A stretch of 5,157 bases of DNA, taken from positions 1 to 5,157 of the forward strand of contig JAISVY010000016.1 in the NCBI GenBank assembly GCA_031271325.1. The letters run 5' to 3'. Position 1 is the first letter of the stretch. Each line of letters opens with the position of its first letter. Of this stretch, positions 1 through 5,153 are shown piece after piece. Origin of the DNA: Oscillospiraceae bacterium. Its GTDB lineage: Bacteria; Bacillota; Clostridia; Oscillospirales; UBA929. Below the pieces are notes generated by a model. That model was given only the letters and a program-made list of their open reading frames with translations. It was not told where the DNA came from and searched no databases. Position numbers and translations under genes: made by a program.

Positions 1-1685
1 AAGTAAACCGGGGAGTTCCAATAGATGGTGATCTCGTTGGAGGCATAGCTGTCGATGTCGTCGATGTAGCATTTCATCGGCGGTTCGCCTGTGCGTGTCG
101 CATTCAGCTTGGAATCCTGGGATGTGTTTGCGTTGGGACCGCCGGCAACCATACCCGGTACGGCGGCTTTCGCCGCGACCGACGGACGGTGGTGCGGGTT
201 TTGCATGGCCTTTTCGCCGTACCCGGAAATATAGCTTTGGTTCAGCGCGTTTTTGCCGAGAAGGTAATGCAAATGCTCCAGAGCCGCTTTTACATACTCT
301 TCGTTCGGCTCCAGCAGATTTGCCAGCAGCAGCGTCATGGCGTTGTTGCCGATACCCATGTTACTGCCCCAATAGTAATCCGTGCCGAGCGAGATGCCGT
401 AGGGGTCGAGCTCACACGCGCTCAGTATTTTGGCCGCCGAGGCGAGCAGTTTGCTCCTCATCGTTTCGGTCAGCTCCGCGTCCGCGCTGTCGCCCGTCTG
501 GAACAGATAGGCGGCTACGCCGTATGTACCCATATCCGCCCAGCCGAGGCCGAGCGAGGAATCGTTGGCTTTCAGGTAATCGTGGTATCTTTCTTCACCG
601 GTCGCGGCGAACAGCTCGCAGGCAGCCCAGAAACGTTCGTCCCTGAGGTTGCCGTCGCCGTATTCGCCGGTGCTGACACCTTTCGGGTTATTGAACCCCG
701 GCGCGTCGGGGTTCGCTTCGCACCACTCCCACGCTTTGACCGCCGCTTCCATAAGCCGGTCTTTCTGTTCGGGATAGAAGCGGGACGCCAGCGCCATCGA
801 TGCGGCGAAGTCGGCCGTGGCGGTCATCGAGATCGGGCAGATAACCAGTTCGCCGCGCTCTTTGTCGGGCATTTGGTCGAGCGCGTTGAAGTTCTTGCAG
901 CTCACTTTGTGATAAACGCCGCCGGATTCCGCGTCCTGCATTTTGAGCATCCACTCGATCTCAAACCATGTGATTTCCAGCAGTTCTTCGTCCGGGTTCG
1001 GAGAAAGCTCGTACGCCAGCAGCAGCTGAGCGACGGCCTGCGCGGCCGGGACGATATACCGCCCGTAGTCGCCCGCGTCATGCCAGCCGCCCGATACGTC
1101 CAGCACAACGCCGGTTGGCTGCCCGTCCTGATCTAGGACGGAAGCCGGTTCCGTGTGGCACGCTTCGTGCGACCAAACACCCATATCCAGCGCGACGCCG
1201 CACTTTTGGTAGTTGAAGAAATTGAGCGTCGCGTAGCGCAAATCGCCGTACGGGTTCGCGTCGATCAAAAACGGATGGGATTTCCCTTCGTCCGTCACGA
1301 GGCAATACTCTCCCGTTTCACTCACTTCGGAAAAATCGGCTTTGCGCACCGTTTCCAGAGAAGCCGCGCTGAATTCGGAATTCCCGGATTGGGCGCTGTA
1401 TACCACCGTGCTGTCGGATAAGCGAACAACTTTGAACTCGGCGGCGGCGGCAGGAACGATTGCCTTCTTCGGGTCGTCGGGACGGTAACCGAGTTGGTCA
1501 AGCTGAATGGTTTCCATGAATTGGACACTCTCCAGGTCAAACGTTTCGTTGGGACTGGGGGACGGATCTTCCAAAGGGCTGGGTTCGCCCTCCACAGGCG
1601 GCTGTTCGGACGGCGAGGGCGACGCGGGTGACGCGCAAGCGGCAAACAGGCAGAGAATCAGCAAGAACGGCAGGATTTTTTTCAT
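1..1685 (-). CDS. GH9 endoglucanase, lipoprotein with CelD_N Ig-like domain (3' end outside window)
   Basis: This is predicted to be a surface-anchored glycoside hydrolase family 9 enzyme cutting beta-1,4-glucans such as cellulose. Reading the minus strand from ATG 1685 gives 561 codons without a stop. Residues 1-17 form a lipoprotein signal (MKKILPF, hydrophobic core, LFAAC with Cys17 as the lipid site), followed by a Pro/Ser-rich spacer to about residue 46. An Ig-like CelD_N domain follows at about 58-142 (QLGYRP at 64-69). The catalytic module starts near 146. It contains GGWHDAGDYGRY (199-210; Asp203/Asp206 region, catalytic base), HHRPS (498-502), and DDIDSYASNE ending in Glu551, the expected acid. 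Cys162, Cys176 and His177 match the RCG...ACH pattern that holds zinc in Clostridium thermocellum CelD. The window ends just after the catalytic Glu, so only the end of the module and any dockerin or binding module are unseen. A strong RBS at 1694-1701 supports the start. It is divergent from the phosphorylase gene. Confidence 0.95.
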   Translation of the reverse strand, partial: MKKILPFLLILCLFAACASPASPSPSEQPPVEGEPSPLEDPSPSPNETFDLESVQFMETIQLDQLGYRPDDPKKAIVPAAAAEFKVVRLSDSTVVYSAQSGNSEFSAASLETVRKADFSEVSETGEYCLVTDEGKSHPFLIDANPYGDLRYATLNFFNYQKCGVALDMGVWSHEACHTEPASVLDQDGQPTGVVLDVSGGWHDAGDYGRYIVPAAQAVAQLLLAYELSPNPDEELLEITWFEIEWMLKMQDAESGGVYHKVSCKNFNALDQMPDKERGELVICPISMTATADFAASMALASRFYPEQKDRLMEAAVKAWEWCEANPDAPGFNNPKGVSTGEYGDGNLRDERFWAACELFAATGEERYHDYLKANDSSLGLGWADMGTYGVAAYLFQTGDSADAELTETMRSKLLASAAKILSACELDPYGISLGTDYYWGSNMGIGNNAMTLLLANLLEPNEEYVKAALEHLHYLLGKNALNQSYISGYGEKAMQNPHHRPSVAAKAAVPGMVAGGPNANTSQDSKLNATRTGEPPMKCYIDDIDSYASNEITIYWNSPVY

Positions 1686-1714
1686 TTGACAAGCTCCCCT
1701 CAAAAAGATACAAT
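1686..1714 (+). promoter_or_regulatory. Sigma-A-type promoter for the phosphorylase-PPTase operon
   Basis: TTGACA (1686-1691), a 17-nt spacer and TACAAT (1709-1714) match 11 of 12 consensus bases. The -35 box directly abuts the start codon of the divergent GH9 gene (1683-1685), and the spacer contains the GH9 ribosome binding site. Transcription should begin near 1721, leaving a leader of about 150 nt before the ATG at 1874. No other good plus-strand promoter was seen before 1874. Confidence 0.75.
1694..1701 (-). promoter_or_regulatory. Ribosome binding site of the GH9 gene
   Basis: The minus strand reads GAGGGGAG, 8 nt before the ATG at 1685, which fixes the GH9 start. The site lies inside the spacer of the oppositely directed phosphorylase promoter (1686-1714). 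Confidence 0.85.
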
Positions 1715-1720
1715 ATCCAT
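1700..1720 (-). promoter_or_regulatory. Possible upstream leader ORF (MDIVSF) in the GH9 leader
   Basis: Within the predicted GH9 leader an ATG (1720-1718) opens six codons, Met-Asp-Ile-Val-Ser-Phe, and stops at TGA (1702-1700). An AAGGAG ribosome binding site lies at 1729-1724. The stop codon overlaps the first bases of the GH9 ribosome binding site, an arrangement that could couple or compete for GH9 initiation. The gap from AAGGAG to ATG is only 3 nt, shorter than optimal, and the peptide has no recognisable attenuation codons. It may be chance. Confidence 0.3.
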
Positions 1721-1786
1721 AAACTCCTTACCGCGTATCAGACCGTTCAAAAGCAAGGCAGGCTTAAACGGGCGGCGGCGAGTTTA
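1720..1786. repeat. Inverted pair TAAACTC / GAGTTTA between the two promoters
   Basis: TAAACTC at 1720-1726 and its reverse complement GAGTTTA at 1780-1786 lie just downstream of the expected start sites of the two facing promoters, with centres 60 bp apart. This could be a paired operator, but seven bases are few and no regulator family is recognised from them. Confidence 0.25.
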
Positions 1787-1802
1787 CGGAGTGCTCTCCC
1801 CT

Positions 1803-1831
1803 ATTATCAACGAAAACCGGCGCAATGTCAA
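1803..1831 (-). promoter_or_regulatory. Sigma-A-type promoter for the GH9 gene
   Basis: On the minus strand TTGACA (1831-1826) is separated by exactly 17 nt from GATAAT (1808-1803), which is 11 of 12 consensus bases. Transcription should start near 1796, giving a leader of about 110 nt before the GH9 ATG at 1685. The leader would run across the phosphorylase promoter and be antisense to the start of the phosphorylase leader. The start site is inferred from spacing, not measured. Confidence 0.75.
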
Positions 1832-1857
1832 ATGTTATTTGTCTGCGGCTTCAAAAC

Positions 1858-1864
1858 AAGGAGG
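1858..1864 (+). promoter_or_regulatory. Ribosome binding site of cellobiose phosphorylase
   Basis: AAGGAGG stands 9 nt before ATG 1874. It decides the start: the reading frame is open further upstream, back into the GH9 gene, but only this ATG has a ribosome binding site and gives the family's normal N-terminus, MKFGYFDD. Confidence 0.9.
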
Positions 1865-1873
1865 AAGAACCCG

Positions 1874-4294
1874 ATGAAATTTGGTTATTTCGACGACAAT
1901 GCCCGCGAGTACGTCATCACGCGCCCCGACACCCCCTACCCCTGGATTAACTACTTAGGCAGCGAGGATTTCTTCGGTCTCTTCTCCAACACGGCGGGCG
2001 GTTACTGCTTCTACAAAGACGCGCGTCTGATGCGCCTGACCCGCTACCGTTACAACAACGTGCCGACCGACGCGGGCGGGCGGTATTTCTACATCAACGA
2101 CGGCGGCGACGTTTGGAACCCGTCTTGGCAGCCTTGCCGCAAGGAACCGGACAGCTACCGGTGCCGCCACGGGCTGGGGTACTCGGTTATCGCCTCCTCC
2201 CGCAACGATCTGAACGCCGAACACACCGCCTTTGTGCCGCTCGGCGAAACCTGCGAGATACACAGGCTGGTTCTGGAGAATACCTCCGGTGCGCCAAAAT
2301 CGTTCTCCCTCTTCTCGTTTGTGGAGTTTTGCCTATGGAACGCGAGCGACGACGCGCAAAACTTCCAGCGCAACTTCTCGATCGGCGAGGTAGAGATCGA
2401 GGGCGGCGCGATCTATCATAAAACCGAATACCGCGAGCGGCGCAGCCACTATGCCGTATTCGCCGCCAACCGCGAACCGGACGGATTCGACACCGACCGC
2501 GAGAGCTTCTTGGGACTGTACAACGGCTTCCATGAGCCGAAGGCTGTTTTGGAGGACAAATCCCGCAACAGCGTCGCCGCGGGCTGGGCGCCGGTCGCTT
2601 CGCACCGGTTCGCGCTCACGCTGCAACCCGGCGAAAAAACGTCGTTGATCTTCGTGCTGGGATACTGCGAGAACCCGAACGCGGAAAAATATACCGCGCT
2701 TCACGTGATCAACAAAGCCCCCGCACGCCGTCTGCTCGGCAAATTTCAGACCGACGCGCAGGTAGACGAAGCGCTTGACAAGCTCTCCGCCTACTGGGAA
2801 GCGCTGCTCGGGCGGTTCCGGGTAAACAGCGGCGAAGAAAAATTAGACCGGATGGTCAATATCTGGAATCAATATCAGTGCATGGTGACCTTTAATATGT
2901 CGCGTTCGGCGTCTTACTTCGAGTCCGGCATCGGGCGGGGGATGGGCTTCCGCGACAGCAACCAAGACCTGCTGGGGTTTGTTCACCTTGTGCCGTCGCG
3001 GGCGCGGGCGCGGATTCTGGACATCGCGGCGACGCAGTTTGCCGACGGCTCGGCATATCACCAATACCAGCCGCTGACGAAAAAGGGCAACTCCGATGTC
3101 GGCTCCGGCTTCAACGACGACCCGCTGTGGCTGATCGTCGGCGTGGCGGCGTATATTAAGGAGACGGGCGATTTCGCCATTCTCGACGAGCCTGTGCCGT
3201 TCGACCATCAGCCGGGTTCGGAAGCGCCGCTGATGGAACACCTGCGCCGTTCCTTTCTGTACACCGCCACCCACACAGGACCGCACGGGCTTCCTCTGAT
3301 CGGGCGCGCCGACTGGAACGACTGCCTCAACCTCAACTGTTTTTCAGAGACGCCGGGCGAGAGCTTCCAAACCACCGCCAACTTCGAATCCGGCGTCGCC
3401 GAATCGGTGCTGATCGCGGCGATTTTCCTCTATACCGCGCCGGATTTTATCGAGCTGTGCCGCCGCCGGGGCGAGGACACGTCCGAAGCGGAAAAAGCGC
3501 TTGCCGGAATCCGGCGCGCCGTGGACGAACACGGCTGGGACGGCGGCTGGTTCCTCCGCGCGTATGACGCGTACGGCGCGAAGATCGGCAGCAACGAATG
3601 CGAAGAGGGGCAGATTTTCATCGAGCCGCAAGGGTTTTGCGTGATGGCGCGGATCGGCGCGGACGACGGGCGCGCCCTGAAGGCGCTGGACAGTGTCAGG
3701 GAGCGCTTAGACACGGAATACGGCGTAATGCTGCAGCAGCCGGCTTATCAGACATACCACCTCAATTTGGGAGAGGTTTCGAGCTATCCGCCCGGCTACA
3801 AAGAAAACGCGGGCATTTTCTGTCACAACAACCCGTGGGTTTCGATCGCGGAATGCGAGATGGGGCGCGGAGCGCGGGCTTTTGAGGTCTACCGCAAAAT
3901 CTGCCCGGCATATGTGGAGGAGATCAGCGACCTGCACCGCACCGAGCCGTATGTATACTCGCAGATGGTTGCCGGGCGCGACGCGGTGCGGCACGGGGAG
4001 GCGAAAAACTCCTGGCTGACCGGAACCGCCGCCTGGACATTCGTCAACGTATCGCAGCACATCTTAGGCATCAAACCCGGATTCGACGGGCTGGTCATCG
4101 ACCCGTGCATCCCCTCTTCGCTGAAAGGGTTTACCGTGGAACGCACCTATCGCGGAACAAAATATGTCATTCGGGTGGACAACAGCGCGGGAGTTGAGAA
4201 GGGCGTCAAGTCGGTGACGGTCAACGGGAAGCCGCACAGCGGCGCGGTCGCCGCCGGAGGGGATGTCATAACGGTCGATGTCGTTCTCGGATGA
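1874..4294 (+). CDS. cbp: Cellobiose phosphorylase, GH94
   Basis: This cytoplasmic enzyme (EC 2.4.1.20) is predicted to convert cellobiose plus phosphate to alpha-D-glucose 1-phosphate and glucose with inversion. The 806-residue length fits cellobiose phosphorylases (about 810-820) and is too short for cellodextrin phosphorylases (about 980-1000). There is no signal peptide. The N-terminal beta-sandwich runs to about residue 285 and begins MKFGYFDD, with WINYLG, SNTAGGY and LTRYRYNNVP following. A helical linker leads to an (alpha/alpha)6 barrel at about 325-725 and a C-terminal beta domain at about 735-806. Key residues are FRDSNQD (Arg360), DWND with the catalytic acid Asp483, and NAGIFCHNNPW (His651) and WLTGTAAW (Thr716-Gly717), which match phosphate-binding positions of the family. 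It has its own RBS and promoter. Its stop overlaps the next gene's start (ATGA). Substrate specificity among GH94 disaccharide phosphorylases is inferred from overall resemblance. Confidence 0.95.
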   Translation: MKFGYFDDNAREYVITRPDTPYPWINYLGSEDFFGLFSNTAGGYCFYKDARLMRLTRYRYNNVPTDAGGRYFYINDGGDVWNPSWQPCRKEPDSYRCRHGLGYSVIASSRNDLNAEHTAFVPLGETCEIHRLVLENTSGAPKSFSLFSFVEFCLWNASDDAQNFQRNFSIGEVEIEGGAIYHKTEYRERRSHYAVFAANREPDGFDTDRESFLGLYNGFHEPKAVLEDKSRNSVAAGWAPVASHRFALTLQPGEKTSLIFVLGYCENPNAEKYTALHVINKAPARRLLGKFQTDAQVDEALDKLSAYWEALLGRFRVNSGEEKLDRMVNIWNQYQCMVTFNMSRSASYFESGIGRGMGFRDSNQDLLGFVHLVPSRARARILDIAATQFADGSAYHQYQPLTKKGNSDVGSGFNDDPLWLIVGVAAYIKETGDFAILDEPVPFDHQPGSEAPLMEHLRRSFLYTATHTGPHGLPLIGRADWNDCLNLNCFSETPGESFQTTANFESGVAESVLIAAIFLYTAPDFIELCRRRGEDTSEAEKALAGIRRAVDEHGWDGGWFLRAYDAYGAKIGSNECEEGQIFIEPQGFCVMARIGADDGRALKALDSVRERLDTEYGVMLQQPAYQTYHLNLGEVSSYPPGYKENAGIFCHNNPWVSIAECEMGRGARAFEVYRKICPAYVEEISDLHRTEPYVYSQMVAGRDAVRHGEAKNSWLTGTAAWTFVNVSQHILGIKPGFDGLVIDPCIPSSLKGFTVERTYRGTKYVIRVDNSAGVEKGVKSVTVNGKPHSGAVAAGGDVITVDVVLG

Positions 4295-4794
4295 TCTATC
4301 TGCTCGAACATGAAGACAAAGACAACCGCGCCGCGGCGCACGACCTGCTGCGGCGCGGGTTGCGCGAAGAGTACGGAATCACCGGGAAGCCGGCGTTTAC
4401 CGTAGGGGCGTACGGAAAACCGTACCTGACGGAAACCCCCGGTATCTTCTTCAACATCAGCCATTGCCGGGTCGGAGCGGCTTGCGCGGTGAGTCCGCGG
4501 GAGGTCGGAATCGACATGCAGGACGTACGCCCGGTTCCGGCAAACGTGGCGCGCCGGGTCTGCACCGAAGCGGAACTCGCGGCGCTCGCGGCGGCAAACG
4601 ACCCCGACCGGCTGTTTTGCAAATTATGGGCGGTCAAGGAGGCGTATGTGAAGCTGCGCGGCGGCTCAATGCTGAAAGGCGTGGTGGATACGGACGCTGT
4701 GATCGGCGAGGCGTTTCTGCGGGAAGGCGCGAACTGGTTTTTATGCTGTTTTGGGTGTGACGAGATGTCCGCAGGGACGGAGTGCCCCGGTTGA
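4291..4794 (+). CDS. Sfp-type 4'-phosphopantetheinyl transferase, compact form
   Basis: The enzyme is predicted to move the phosphopantetheine arm of coenzyme A onto a conserved serine of acyl or peptidyl carrier proteins. The family motifs appear in order: GKPYL near residues 47-51, FFNISHC (53-59, His58), GIDMQ (73-77, metal-binding Asp75 with Gln77 at the position often held by Glu), and LWAVKEAYVK (112-121, Lys116, Glu117, Lys121). At 167 residues it is shorter than Sfp (224) at both ends, but the catalytic core is complete and there is no sign of a frameshift. The ATG overlaps the phosphorylase stop by 4 bp and has no clear ribosome binding site, so translation is probably coupled to the phosphorylase. 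No carrier-protein, synthase or peptide synthetase gene is present nearby, so its target is unknown. The last codons and TGA stop lie in a structured 3' region. Confidence 0.93.
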   Translation: MIYLLEHEDKDNRAAAHDLLRRGLREEYGITGKPAFTVGAYGKPYLTETPGIFFNISHCRVGAACAVSPREVGIDMQDVRPVPANVARRVCTEAELAALAAANDPDRLFCKLWAVKEAYVKLRGGSMLKGVVDTDAVIGEAFLREGANWFLCCFGCDEMSAGTECPG

Positions 4795-4830
4795 TGAAAT
4801 GGGGCACTCTAAAAACTTTTCAATTTCATC
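4780..4830 (+). terminator. 3'-end hairpin of the phosphorylase-PPTase operon, foldable as a pseudoknot
   Basis: GAGTGCCCC (4780-4788) pairs perfectly with GGGGCACTC (4801-4809). The 12-nt loop contains the PPTase stop codon (4792-4794). A TTTT run at 4817-4820, separated by TAAAAAC, makes this only a weak intrinsic terminator. The loop segment GATGAAAT (4793-4800) is also the exact complement of ATTTCATC (4823-4830), so the loop can pair with the downstream strand to give an H-type pseudoknot. A role in ending or stabilising the transcript is the simplest reading. No other plus-strand terminator is visible before the convergent tRNA unit. Confidence 0.45.
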
Positions 4831-4838
4831 GTAAGAGC

Positions 4839-4873
4839 AAAAACCCCCTAGAACCGTTACGGCTCTAGGGGTT
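4839..4873 (-). terminator. Rho-independent terminator of tRNA-Cys
   Basis: On the minus strand AACCCCTAGAGCC (4873-4861) pairs across the loop GTAAC with GGTTCTAGGGGGTT (4855-4842), leaving one bulged G (4848), and runs into TTTTT (4843-4839). One position (4863/4853) is a G-U pair only in the minus-strand RNA and a C/A mismatch in the plus-strand RNA, and only the minus direction has the T-run. It therefore serves the tRNA, starting 5 nt after its CCA end. Confidence 0.88.
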
Positions 4874-4878
4874 CTCTC

Positions 4879-4953
4879 TGGAGGCGCCACCCGGATTCAA
4901 ACCGGGGAATGAGGGTTTTGCAGACCCTTGCCTTATCACTTGGCCATGGCGCC
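4879..4953 (-). tRNA. tRNA-Cys (anticodon GCA), CCA encoded
   Basis: The minus strand folds into a full cloverleaf. The acceptor GGCGCCA (4953-4947) pairs with TGGCGCC (4889-4883). The D arm is GCC/GGC, and the anticodon stem AGGGT/ACCCT encloses CTGCAAA, with GCA at 4921-4919 reading UGC/UGU cysteine codons. The variable loop is 5 nt and the T stem is CCCGG/CCGGG. The discriminator base is T (4882), the U73 expected for tRNA-Cys, followed by an encoded CCA (4881-4879). Two normally invariant bases are changed together: the D-loop G19 is A (4936) and the T-loop C56 is T (4899), which replaces the G19-C56 tertiary pair with A-U. The gene is a single-tRNA unit with its own promoter and terminator, convergent with the PPTase operon. 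Confidence 0.98.
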
Positions 4954-4973
4954 GGCTTCTCGCTGACACGGTT

Positions 4974-5002
4974 ATTATACCCTGCCAAGTGCCGTCTGTC
5001 AA
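4974..5002 (-). promoter_or_regulatory. Perfect-consensus promoter of tRNA-Cys
   Basis: On the minus strand TTGACA (5002-4997) is followed after exactly 17 nt by TATAAT (4979-4974), matching all 12 consensus bases. Transcription should start near 4967, leaving about 14 nt for removal before the mature 5' end at 4953. Such a strong, unregulated-looking promoter is usual for stable RNA genes. Confidence 0.93.
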
Positions 5003-5100
5003 GACGAATTTAGCTGCCACGGCAAACGCGTGAATGTCAGTAACTTCGCAAAGCAAGTGCAACAGTGGCAGAGAGGGTAGCGTTTACTGTGAGACGTGGA

Positions 5101-5153
5101 ATATGGTAACCTTTAGTCTGGGAAATGAACCGCGGACGAGGAGGTTACCATGT
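5101..5153 (+). promoter_or_regulatory. Long hairpin covering the RBS and ATG of the right-edge gene
   Basis: Bases 5101-5112 pair with 5142-5153 as 12 consecutive pairs (one G-U), built around the perfect 9-bp inverted repeat TGGTAACCT (5104-5112) and AGGTTACCA (5142-5150). Two further G-U pairs and an inner stem GTCTG/CGGAC (5116-5120 with 5133-5137) can extend it. The right arm includes the end of the GAGGAGG site (5138-5144) and the start codon (5150-5152), so the folded RNA would hide the translation start. Read as DNA, the same bases are a dyad of two GGTNACC words and could be an operator. Which applies cannot be told here. Confidence 0.5.

Noticed and set aside
189..1136. Open frame of 315 codons on the plus strand opposite the GH9 gene
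   Set aside because: It lies wholly antisense to a gene with clear GH9 motifs, has no ribosome binding site, and its Arg/Val-rich product is typical of a shadow frame in GC-rich DNA.
1628..1873. N-terminal extension of cellobiose phosphorylase by 82 codons
   Set aside because: It would overlap the GH9 start and both promoters, matches nothing in the family, and lacks an RBS, whereas ATG 1874 has AAGGAGG and the normal family N-terminus.
1686..1877. 63-codon plus-strand frame ending in an ATGA overlap with the phosphorylase start
   Set aside because: Its first start codon is a TTG inside the -35 box, no RBS precedes any internal start, and the product shows no family features.
4464..4760. 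98-codon frame inside the phosphopantetheinyl transferase gene
   Set aside because: It is out of frame with a recognised gene and has an Arg/Gly-rich low-information product, so it is a shadow frame.
4839..4873. Reading the tRNA terminator hairpin as a bidirectional terminator also serving the PPTase operon
   Set aside because: In the plus direction the stem has an A/C mismatch and is followed by GTTCTCTCTG with no T-run; the A-run lies before it.
4879..4953. tRNA-Cys as an integration (att) site of a mobile element
   Set aside because: No integrase, no direct repeat of the tRNA 3' end and no phage or plasmid gene is present in the window.
4865..5062. 65-codon minus-strand frame
   Set aside because: It runs through the tRNA-Cys gene, its promoter and part of its terminator, so it is not a protein gene.
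5014..5071. Inverted repeat CTGCCAC (5014-5020) and GTGGCAG (5065-5071), plus AAACGC/GCGTTT (5024-5029, 5080-5085)
   Set aside because: The arms are short and widely spaced, and the two pairs cross each other and cannot both nest in a simple fold. No known riboswitch or leader motif is recognisable.
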